Below, one piece after another: positions 1-6,630 of a stretch of 8,810 nt of DNA. The notes beneath the pieces are model-generated. The model made no database searches. It was not told the DNA's origin and worked only from the letters and a program-made list of their open reading frames with translations. Numbering within the stretch: the stretch's first letter is position 1; each line of letters opens with the position of its first letter. A program made the translations under genes and the position numbers. This DNA is from Oscillospiraceae bacterium (lineage in GTDB: Bacteria > Bacillota > Clostridia > Oscillospirales > Oscillospiraceae): contig JAIRRO010000112.1 of assembly GCA_031255955.1 (NCBI GenBank), positions 1-8,810 on the forward strand, in the 5' to 3' direction.

Positions 1-2424
1 ATGAAAAAATCAAAGCCGAACACATCAGCAACATTTTCGGCAAAATTTTTGGCAATCCTGCTGGCGATGGCGCTTGCGCTGACGCTGCTTGCGGGGTGCA
101 ACGGCAACGGAGCCAATGGTGGCGACGGCGAAAAACCCAAGACAAACACCCCGGGCGCATCGACAGGCAGTGCGTTTGAAAACGTCTATTCTGAACGCGA
201 CCTGCAAATTGACCTTGCCAGCGCGGGGATGCAAAATTTCAGCATCGCGGGCGATAGAATTTATTACGACACGCACACCCCCTACAGCTTCGGCGCGATG
301 GATTATGTTGACCATCCGACCATAGTATCCGTTGATTCTGACGGCGGGGATATGAGAACCGAATGGGAGATGCCTGAAGCGGGCGAAGGCGAAACAGCGG
401 CGTTTCTTTCCGGCTTTGCAGCCGACGACGCGGGCAATCTGTGGATTACGTTGATGGTGGCGGATCCGGAAAACGACGGGTCGTTTAGAACAGCCCTTAA
501 CAGATACCCCGCCACAGGCGGGGCGTCAAGCTCCGTCGACCTGACGGAGCTTGATCCAACCCTGTACGCTCAGGGCAGCTGCGTGGACGCGGCGGGCAAT
601 TTCTATATCTCCAGCGGTCAGGCGATTTATGCCTTTGACGCCGCATCGGGACAGCACGCCTTCACACTGCGTGAGGAGGGGTATCTTACAGGACCGACGC
701 GCGGACCCGACGGCTCGGCGCTGTATCTTGTCACAGGCAGACAGGGCGGCGGCTATCTGGTGAAAACCATCAACTTTGCATCCAAGTCCGCCGACGCGGG
801 CAAGAGCTATGACGCGGGCAACAAGATGATTTCATCCCTTGCCCCCGGTATGGATAAATACGGATTCACCTTTGTCAGCACCCAGTATGTCTACGGCGTA
901 GACCTTGCGACGATGACGGATGAGGTTATTGTCAGCTTCATCAATTCGGATATCGACACCTCGGGCATCAACGGCGTAATTCCGCTGACAAACGGCGAAT
1001 TCATAATGAGAAAGCAGTCGGGATATTCGGCAACGGGCTTCTCCAAGCTCACGGAAAACACAAGCGCGTCCGCCGGTGAAAAAGCGGTTATCACCTTCGG
1101 GGTGATGTTCCTTGATAACGATACGAAGGCAGAGGTGCTGGAGTTCAACAAATCAAGCTCAAAGGCGCGTATAGAAATCGTGGACTACAGCACATATAAC
1201 ACCTCCGCGTGGGACACCGCGGCGGGCATTGCACAGCTTGATATGGATATCCTCGGCGGCAGGGCGCCGGACATCATCAGCCTTTCCGCGCTTCAGCCCA
1301 GCAAATACGTCTCCAAGGGCGTGCTGGAGGACTTAACGCCATATCTGGAGAGTGACCAATATGTCTCCCGCGAGGATTTGTTTGAAAACATTCTGGACGC
1401 AACCTCCACTGACGGCAAGCTGTATCACATCACGCCGTTCTTCACCATTCAGACAGTGGTGGGCAAAAGCTCTATCTTCGGCGAGAGAACAAGCATAACG
1501 ACAACAGAGCTTGAAAACGTCGTCAACAGATACCCCGACGCTATGATAATGTATACGATGTCGGGCTTTTCCTTCGGCGCGACGACCTCCAGCGAGTGGC
1601 TGAGCAACGCCGCCAACGCCATAGTGGACGCGTATATCGATTGGGAGACACTTGAATGCAGCTTTAATTCGCAAGAGTTTATCGACTTCCTTGAGTTCAC
1701 AAAACGCTTCCCCGCGACGGCGCCGTCCTTTGACCCCGATTTCGATTTCGCGGGAATGTACACGGACGACAAGGTTCTGCTCAGCTCGCAAAATATCGCC
1801 TCTGTGCGCGACGTGCGTACTTATAACGAAACCTTTGGCGAGCAGGTGGCGATGTTCGGATATCCGACAGCGGACGAAAGCGGCAGCGCCATCATTATGA
1901 ACGCGGACTTTGCGATATCAAAAAATTCGCAGCACAAGGAGTTGGCGTGGGAATTCATCAGCAGGCTGCTGCGTGAGGATATAACGCTGGGCGCCTCGGG
2001 CGGCGGCGGGTTCGGCTTCGGCGGAGGCGCTGTGCTGTCCATCAACAAAAACCGCTTTGAAGACTCGGCGGAGCAGGAGATGCTGCCGATAGAGCAGCGC
2101 GATTTTGCAAAGGGCGTCACGGTTTACGGCACCACATATACCTCGCTGGAGCAGCTGGAGCAGACAATGGAAAGCTGGCGCAATATGGGCGATATGTGGA
2201 GCGGCTTCGTCACCGCGCTGGACACATATCCGCTTTCAGAGGATGAGGTCAGCCGGGTTCGCGAGGCTATAGAAGGCGCGGAGAAGATTTACGGCGCGAA
2301 TACGCAAATTATGAGCATCATTCAAGAGGAAGCCGGGGCGTTCCTGTCGGGGGCGAAATCGGCGGCGGACGCGGCGAATATCATTCAAAGTCGCGTATCC
2401 ATCTTTATCAGCGAAACCAACTGA
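1..2424 (+). CDS. Propeller/solute-binding fusion lipoprotein (paralogue 1)
   Basis: Predicted surface lipoprotein that binds a solute for an ABC importer or senses it; the ligand is unknown. A Lys-rich n-region, a hydrophobic core (residues 14-30) and the lipobox L-A-G-C put the lipidated Cys at 33, followed by a Gly/Asn-rich linker. Residues about 50-345 carry spaced DxxGN-type strand-turn elements (DDAGNLWI, DAAGNFYI, GPDGSALYL) that suggest a beta-propeller. From about 362 to the end it resembles a family-1 extracellular solute-binding protein, with EFNK (381-384), DYSTYNT (395-401), DGKLY and a C-terminal helix ending in IQSRVSIFISE. A Gly-rich stretch (GGGGFGFGGG, 667-676) sits in the binding domain. 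The protein is much longer than an ordinary binding protein of 400-500 aa because of the propeller region. The start is at the window edge, so its SD cannot be seen; MKKSK followed by a signal peptide supports it. The next gene is a paralogue. The solute-binding call is solid; the propeller is inferred. Confidence 0.87.
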   Translation: MKKSKPNTSATFSAKFLAILLAMALALTLLAGCNGNGANGGDGEKPKTNTPGASTGSAFENVYSERDLQIDLASAGMQNFSIAGDRIYYDTHTPYSFGAMDYVDHPTIVSVDSDGGDMRTEWEMPEAGEGETAAFLSGFAADDAGNLWITLMVADPENDGSFRTALNRYPATGGASSSVDLTELDPTLYAQGSCVDAAGNFYISSGQAIYAFDAASGQHAFTLREEGYLTGPTRGPDGSALYLVTGRQGGGYLVKTINFASKSADAGKSYDAGNKMISSLAPGMDKYGFTFVSTQYVYGVDLATMTDEVIVSFINSDIDTSGINGVIPLTNGEFIMRKQSGYSATGFSKLTENTSASAGEKAVITFGVMFLDNDTKAEVLEFNKSSSKARIEIVDYSTYNTSAWDTAAGIAQLDMDILGGRAPDIISLSALQPSKYVSKGVLEDLTPYLESDQYVSREDLFENILDATSTDGKLYHITPFFTIQTVVGKSSIFGERTSITTTELENVVNRYPDAMIMYTMSGFSFGATTSSEWLSNAANAIVDAYIDWETLECSFNSQEFIDFLEFTKRFPATAPSFDPDFDFAGMYTDDKVLLSSQNIASVRDVRTYNETFGEQVAMFGYPTADESGSAIIMNADFAISKNSQHKELAWEFISRLLREDITLGASGGGGFGFGGGAVLSINKNRFEDSAEQEMLPIEQRDFAKGVTVYGTTYTSLEQLEQTMESWRNMGDMWSGFVTALDTYPLSEDEVSRVREAIEGAEKIYGANTQIMSIIQEEAGAFLSGAKSAADAANIIQSRVSIFISETN

Positions 2425-2500
2425 TAAAAAACCCGTCATAATATAATGTCGGAGCCTTGCGCAGTGCGGGCTAAATAGACGACTTTAAAAGGAGAGACAA
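2425..2500 (+). promoter_or_regulatory. 76-base spacer with a -10-like TATAAT and weak inverted repeats
   Basis: A perfect TATAAT lies at 2442-2447, but no TTGACA-like box stands 16-18 bases upstream, where the sequence reads around AACTGA. It is flanked by an imperfect inverted repeat (CCGTCAT at 2433-2439, ATGTCGG at 2446-2452, one mismatch). A second weak hairpin can form at 2453-2472 (AGCC pairing with GGCT), with no T-run after it, so it is not a convincing terminator. The spacer could hold a weak or activator-dependent promoter, or simply be an intra-operon gap. Confidence 0.3.
2491..2496 (+). promoter_or_regulatory. Ribosome binding site for the second lipoprotein
   Basis: AAAAGGAGAG precedes the ATG at 2501; the GGAGAG core ends four bases before the start codon. 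It fixes the start of the 857-aa gene at the codon directly before its Lys/Arg-rich signal peptide. Confidence 0.75.
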
Positions 2501-5074
2501 ATGCAAAAAGAAAAAAAGACCGCCGCGCGCGTGAGGAGGGCAGCAGCCGCCGCGCTCGCCGTGGCTATGGTTCTTTCACTGTTCGCCTGCAACAAACGAA
2601 ATGGGGAGCCGCAGGAAACCGGAGGACCCGAGAAGCAAAAGCTGGAGCATGTCTATCGCGCGGAGCCGCTGTCGTTTGCCAACAGCGATGACCAGGGCTG
2701 GGCAAACAGCAACTTGATTGATGTCGTCAACGGCAGGGCGTATTTCACCCGCTATATCTACGATTATGTGCCACCGGAGGGCGGCACGGACATCGACAAT
2801 CCGGATGTGGGTATTCTTCCGTTTGACGAAGATGTTATTGACGAACCCGTTATCGACGAACCCGTATATAATTCGCCGATCAGTATGACGGAGAGAAGCG
2901 AAATTATTTCTATAGCGATTGACGGCAGCGAGTCGGCGCCGACGGTTCACCTCGCGATAAGAAGCGGGAGATATACCGAGCCGGAGGACGATGAGAAAGC
3001 CTACCGCTATTCATACATCAACACGACAAAGTGCCTGCCGGACGGCACGTTTGCCATAGTCCGCACTGACACATATGAGGACTACAGTGACCCGATGCAG
3101 CAGGTATATGAGCAAAAGCTGACGGTGAGCCTGTACGATGAAGGCTGGAATGAGACGGCGAGCTTTGACGTGGCTGAAACGCTGGCAGACGACGGGTATG
3201 ATTACATCGGAGTCTCCGGATTAGAGCAGGCGGACGACGGCGCGTTGTATATCAACTGCAACGAATTTATTCTGGCGGTGGACAAAACGGGCAGACGGCT
3301 GTTTGTGGTGAAGCCGGAAACAGATACCTATATGGAGGGCATTATACGCTTCCCCGACGGGCGCGTGGCGGTAAATGTCATCAATTACGGCAATATCGAA
3401 AGCGGCGGCGGAAGAACACAGACGCTGAAGGTGATTGATAAAATCACGCGCGGCTGGGGAGAGGAAATTCCGTTTGCCATCCCGGGCAACGCGTGGGTAA
3501 GCGCTTATATGACGGGCAGCGGCGAATATCTGCTGTACGGCAATATGAACGGGCGCGGCATCTTCGGTATGACGCCATCGGGAGAATTCAAGGAAGTGCT
3601 GAACTTTATGAATTCGGACATCGACGGCTACAACATAGGGAATATGATAAGCCTTGGCGACGGCAGCTTCGTCACAACCATGTACAGCTATGGCGAAGGC
3701 GGACAGCAGATATTAAAGCTGACGCCCATACCGGATGCGGAAAACAAAGAAAAAATCATTCTCAAGGTGGCGACGCTGTATGAGGATTACAACTTCAAGC
3801 GCCGCGCCATGGAATTTAACAAGGGCAATGACGAATACAGGCTTGTCATTGAGGATTACAGCACATACAACACAGAGGGGCAGTATGAAATCGGCATCAG
3901 CAAGCTGAGGGCTGACCTCATCACGGGCAGAATACCGGATATATTGGTACTCAACGAGGAGCTGGATCTCCCGATGCTCGCCAACAAAGGACTCTTAGCC
4001 GATCTTTATGAGTTGATCGACGCCTCTGACAGCATAAATCGCGAGGACCTGGTGCAAAGCGTACTGAAAGCCGATGAGATAGACGGCAAGCTGTATCGGC
4101 TGATACCGTCGTTTTCCATCGGAACGGTGGCGGCGAAGCGCTCTATCGTCGGCGACACCATAGGCTGGACGATGGACGACCTCAACCGTGTGCTGGCAGG
4201 GATGCCGGAGGGGACAAAATCCTTCTTTATGATGCAGCGTATGGATGCGCTTTCAACAGGTATGATGCTCGGAATGACGCAGTTTATAGACTGGGGCACA
4301 GGCACGTGCAGCTTTAACGAAGGCTTTGTCAGCCTACTTGAATTCGCAAACGAATTCCCTGATGAGCTGAATTGGAACGACTGGCAGGAAGAGGACTATC
4401 GGCGGTATGAGACATATCAGCGCGACGATCTTGCCATTTTGTCGCAGGAATACGTGGGGAGCTACAGAAACATTCGCGATTTAGAAACACGCGTCGGCGA
4501 AGAAATCACATATGTCGGCTTCCCGACATATAAGGGCAGCGGCTCGGTGATTTATCCGAACGGGCAGTACGCCATCTCCGCGCGCGGCGAGCATCAGCAG
4601 ATATGCTTTGAGTTCCTGCTGGGCTTTGTGGAATCGGAGCCGAATTTTGAAAACAGCGGCGGATACTTCTGGGGCAACGGCTTCAGCCTGAACCGTAATT
4701 ATCAGGACAAGGTGAAGGAATTTGAGATGACGCCGATGAGAGAGCGCGAGGGATATCAGGATTTTGATAGCGGCGTCTCTGAAACGCAGTTTGTTGGGGC
4801 AAGACCCGTTCTGCGACTTATTGGGGGAAGATACGCCCTGCCCGGGTCTGAGGCACAGGAGGATCCGAATGAGAACTATCATCTTACCCAAACAGAGGTT
4901 GACGCTATTGACGCGCTTATCGCAAGCACAACGCAGATATACACCGCGTACACGATGGTGATGAACATCGTCAGAGAGGAAGCGGAGAACTATTTCGCGG
5001 GACGCAAATCCGCGGAGGACACCGCCGCGGTGGTACAAAGCCGTGTGCAGATATACATAAGCGAGAGCAGATAA
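2501..5074 (+). CDS. Propeller/solute-binding fusion lipoprotein (paralogue 2)
   Basis: Second large surface lipoprotein, collinear with its upstream neighbour and probably from an old tandem duplication. A strongly basic n-region and the lipobox L-F-A-C place the lipidated Cys at 30. Residues about 50-410 are propeller-like (LPDGTFAI, DDGALYI, FPDGRVAV) and carry an acidic insert with the direct repeat VIDEP-VIDEP (112-121). The solute-binding domain runs from about 419 to the end, with EFNK, DYSTYNT (452-458), DGKLY and the terminal helix ending in VQSRVQIYISE. The last 45 residues align with the last 45 of paralogue 1 without gaps, 23 identical by hand count. FMNSDID (369-375) matches FINSDID (313-319) there. 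The ligand pockets may differ, because the middle of the binding domain is much less alike. No permease is nearby, so uptake would need one encoded elsewhere, or the pair may act in sensing or surface capture. The binding-protein family call is strong; the substrate is unknown. Confidence 0.87.
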   Translation: MQKEKKTAARVRRAAAAALAVAMVLSLFACNKRNGEPQETGGPEKQKLEHVYRAEPLSFANSDDQGWANSNLIDVVNGRAYFTRYIYDYVPPEGGTDIDNPDVGILPFDEDVIDEPVIDEPVYNSPISMTERSEIISIAIDGSESAPTVHLAIRSGRYTEPEDDEKAYRYSYINTTKCLPDGTFAIVRTDTYEDYSDPMQQVYEQKLTVSLYDEGWNETASFDVAETLADDGYDYIGVSGLEQADDGALYINCNEFILAVDKTGRRLFVVKPETDTYMEGIIRFPDGRVAVNVINYGNIESGGGRTQTLKVIDKITRGWGEEIPFAIPGNAWVSAYMTGSGEYLLYGNMNGRGIFGMTPSGEFKEVLNFMNSDIDGYNIGNMISLGDGSFVTTMYSYGEGGQQILKLTPIPDAENKEKIILKVATLYEDYNFKRRAMEFNKGNDEYRLVIEDYSTYNTEGQYEIGISKLRADLITGRIPDILVLNEELDLPMLANKGLLADLYELIDASDSINREDLVQSVLKADEIDGKLYRLIPSFSIGTVAAKRSIVGDTIGWTMDDLNRVLAGMPEGTKSFFMMQRMDALSTGMMLGMTQFIDWGTGTCSFNEGFVSLLEFANEFPDELNWNDWQEEDYRRYETYQRDDLAILSQEYVGSYRNIRDLETRVGEEITYVGFPTYKGSGSVIYPNGQYAISARGEHQQICFEFLLGFVESEPNFENSGGYFWGNGFSLNRNYQDKVKEFEMTPMREREGYQDFDSGVSETQFVGARPVLRLIGGRYALPGSEAQEDPNENYHLTQTEVDAIDALIASTTQIYTAYTMVMNIVREEAENYFAGRKSAEDTAAVVQSRVQIYISESR
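2834..2863 (+). repeat. Two-copy 15-bp tandem repeat inside paralogue 2
   Basis: Two adjacent 15-base units, GTTATTGACGAACCC and GTTATCGACGAACCC, differ at one base and encode VIDEP twice (residues 112-121). The unit is in frame, so copy number could change without breaking the gene. It lies in an Asp/Glu/Pro-rich stretch with no clear counterpart in paralogue 1. Confidence 0.85.
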
Positions 5075-5091
5075 GAGTTTTTTGAATATTT

Positions 5092-6549
5092 ATGGATAAA
5101 GTAATCTTAAAAGCAAAAACATCTTTCCGCGTGGTACTGCTTAGCGCGGCGGCGGCGCTGCTTGCGGTGGCGTCGGGCTGCGGCGGCGGAAACCCCGCAC
5201 AGGAAACGCCGCCGGTATCACAGACGCCGGAGACTCCGGAGATAAGCGAGCCGACGCCGATATCGCCGACGCCGAGCAAGCCGACGCCGGAGGACACAGC
5301 GCATAGCCTGCTGCTTGCGATGCAAAGCGGCGACGCGGACGAAATCCTCTCGTTTATGGACGACACAATGAAATCAGCGCTCGGCGACGCCGCCGGAGGG
5401 ATGTGGCAGCAGCTTGAATCGGCTTACGGCGAGTTTTCGGGCGCGGGAGAGGACGAGAGGGCGGACGCCGACGGCTACGAAATAGTCCTCACAGAGGTGC
5501 GTTTCAGCGACGCCTCGCTCATACAAAGAACGGTTATTGATAAAAGCGGCAAAGTCGCGGGGCTGTTTTTTACAGAGGGTAAGCTGGCGGCGGACAGCGA
5601 CGACAGCGAACCCCGCACCGCGGGGGAGAGCGTCACATTTTCCGCGGACCCGCGCTATCCGATTCACGGACGGCTCACCCTGCCCGATAACACCGAAAAG
5701 CCGCTGCCCGCCGTTATCCTGATTCACGGCTCGGGACCGTCGGACAAAAACGGGAGCATCGGGGCAAACTTTGTGTTTGCGGATATAGCAGAGGGGTTAA
5801 GCGCTCACGGCATCGCCGTGCTGTGCTATGACAAGCGCACGTTTACGTATGGCGCGGAGATCGTCGCCGACGGGAACTACGCGAAATTCACGATTGCGGA
5901 GGAAACAACGGACGACGCCGCGGCGGCGGTGCGCTTCCTGCGCGCCGACTCAAGAATTGATGAAAATCGCATTTATCTCTTGGGACACAGCATGGGTGGC
6001 GGACTGCTGTCATATATCGGGCAAAGCGAGCCCGTCGCGGGATATATCATAATGGCAGGCACAACGCGGAGCCTTTGGGAGCTGAGCGAGGAGCAAAACC
6101 TTGCGCTGGTAGAAGAAATGGACGAGGCTGCGGCGGACGCCGCGCGTGAGCTTGTGCGAGCCGAGGCGGAAAAGGCGCGACGTTTATCCGAAATGACGGA
6201 GGACGAGGCGCTGCGCACCACGATATTCGGTATGCCGGGGTATTATCTGAAGAGCTTTGAGGGGATAGACGCCGCGGCGCTGCATTTGTCGGATAAAAAG
6301 CCCGTGTTGATTCTTGCGGGCGGGCGCGACAAGCAGGTGCCGCCGGAGGATATGGAGCGCTGGCGGGCGCGCCTTTCCGGGCATCCCGCGGCGGAATTTA
6401 AGATGTATCCGAGGCTTAATCATATTTTTGGGGAGTATACGGGAGAGGACGTCCCGTTATCGCAGCTCATCGAAACGGAATACAGGGTGAGAACACCCGT
6501 GCCGGAGGAGGTCATCGGGGATATTGCGCGGTACATAACACGCGGCTGA
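5092..6549 (+). CDS. Surface lipoprotein alpha/beta hydrolase with DUF3887-like domain
   Basis: Predicted membrane-anchored esterase, thioesterase or peptidase-type hydrolase acting outside the membrane. The signal peptide ends in A-S-G-C with Cys at 30, then Gly and a Pro/Thr linker (about 36-68). Residues about 68-165 (DTAHSLLLAMQSGD through KVAGLFF) resemble DUF3887, an NTF2-like domain often found in front of such hydrolases; Thermotoga EstD has a comparable layout. The catalytic domain follows: oxyanion motif HGSGPSD (212-218), nucleophile elbow GHSMGG with Ser300, Asp413 in GGRDKQVP and His444 in RLNHIFGEY, so the triad is complete. A charged helical stretch (about 330-370) is the likely cap. 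The start lies 17 bases after the preceding stop with only a weak SD-like AGAG at 5074-5077, too far away to be good. An in-frame TGA at 5083 rules out a longer form. Translational coupling to the upstream lipoprotein is likely. The substrate is unknown. Confidence 0.9.
   Translation: MDKVILKAKTSFRVVLLSAAAALLAVASGCGGGNPAQETPPVSQTPETPEISEPTPISPTPSKPTPEDTAHSLLLAMQSGDADEILSFMDDTMKSALGDAAGGMWQQLESAYGEFSGAGEDERADADGYEIVLTEVRFSDASLIQRTVIDKSGKVAGLFFTEGKLAADSDDSEPRTAGESVTFSADPRYPIHGRLTLPDNTEKPLPAVILIHGSGPSDKNGSIGANFVFADIAEGLSAHGIAVLCYDKRTFTYGAEIVADGNYAKFTIAEETTDDAAAAVRFLRADSRIDENRIYLLGHSMGGGLLSYIGQSEPVAGYIIMAGTTRSLWELSEEQNLALVEEMDEAAADAARELVRAEAEKARRLSEMTEDEALRTTIFGMPGYYLKSFEGIDAAALHLSDKKPVLILAGGRDKQVPPEDMERWRARLSGHPAAEFKMYPRLNHIFGEYTGEDVPLSQLIETEYRVRTPVPEEVIGDIARYITRG
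5251..5295 (+). repeat. Three-unit 15-bp repeat coding the Pro/Thr linker
   Basis: CCGACGCCG recurs exactly at 5251, 5266 and 5281, a 15-base period that encodes PTPIS-PTPSK-PTPED (residues 54-68). This is a typical extended linker between a lipid-anchored Cys and the folded part of a surface protein. The flanking residues 39-53 continue the Pro/Thr/Glu bias with less exact DNA repetition. Confidence 0.8.
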
Positions 6550-6571
6550 ATTTCAGCCGCGTGTTTGACTT
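6537..6571 (+). terminator. Rho-independent-type terminator after the lipoprotein run
   Basis: AACACGCGGCTG (6537-6548) pairs perfectly with CAGCCGCGTGTT (6554-6565) around the loop AATTT; the inverted repeat extends to 14 bp if the loop bases are counted. The 5' arm includes the last codons and part of the TGA stop of the hydrolase gene. The tail TGTTTGACTT is only moderately T-rich, so termination may be incomplete. Its place between two units, directly before a good promoter, supports the call. Confidence 0.72.
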
Positions 6572-6593
6572 CACGGTTCAAACGGTGTAGAAT
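6565..6593 (+). promoter_or_regulatory. SigA-type promoter for the oxidoreductase gene
   Basis: TTGACT (6565-6570, five of six matches to TTGACA) and TAGAAT (6588-6593, five of six matches to TATAAT) are separated by exactly 17 bases. Transcription would start near 6600, giving a leader of about 30 bases before the ATG at 6631. The -35 box shares its first base with the last base of the preceding terminator stem. The short leader shows no obvious riboswitch. The spacer contains a small direct repeat of ACGGT (6573 and 6582) of doubtful meaning. Confidence 0.7.
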
Positions 6594-6616
6594 ATAAAAA
6601 GAAAACGAAAACGCCG

Positions 6617-6623
6617 AAGGGAG
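6617..6623 (+). promoter_or_regulatory. Ribosome binding site for the oxidoreductase gene
   Basis: AAGGGAG lies seven bases before the ATG at 6631. This spacing supports that ATG as the start, just before the conserved N-terminal region of the family (YPRLVSPLRVG). Confidence 0.75.
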
Positions 6624-6630
6624 CCGCGCT

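Noticed and set aside
1333..1791. Reverse-strand open frames opposite the first lipoprotein gene, including 1449-1772
   Set aside because: No SD or domain pattern was seen, and two frames overlap each other and the well-supported forward gene.
2453..2472. Possible terminator after the first lipoprotein gene
   Set aside because: The stem is short with a bulge and a G-T pair, and no T-run follows.
4785..4920. Stretch of paralogue 2 with somewhat different codon choice (more GTT, CTT, ATT, AGA)
   Set aside because: The frame stays open and the length is similar to the matching part of paralogue 1; too short to claim transfer or recombination by eye.
4481..5038. Reverse-strand open frame of 185 codons opposite the end of paralogue 2
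   Set aside because: It covers the best-conserved C-terminal block of the forward gene and its translation shows no recognisable family.
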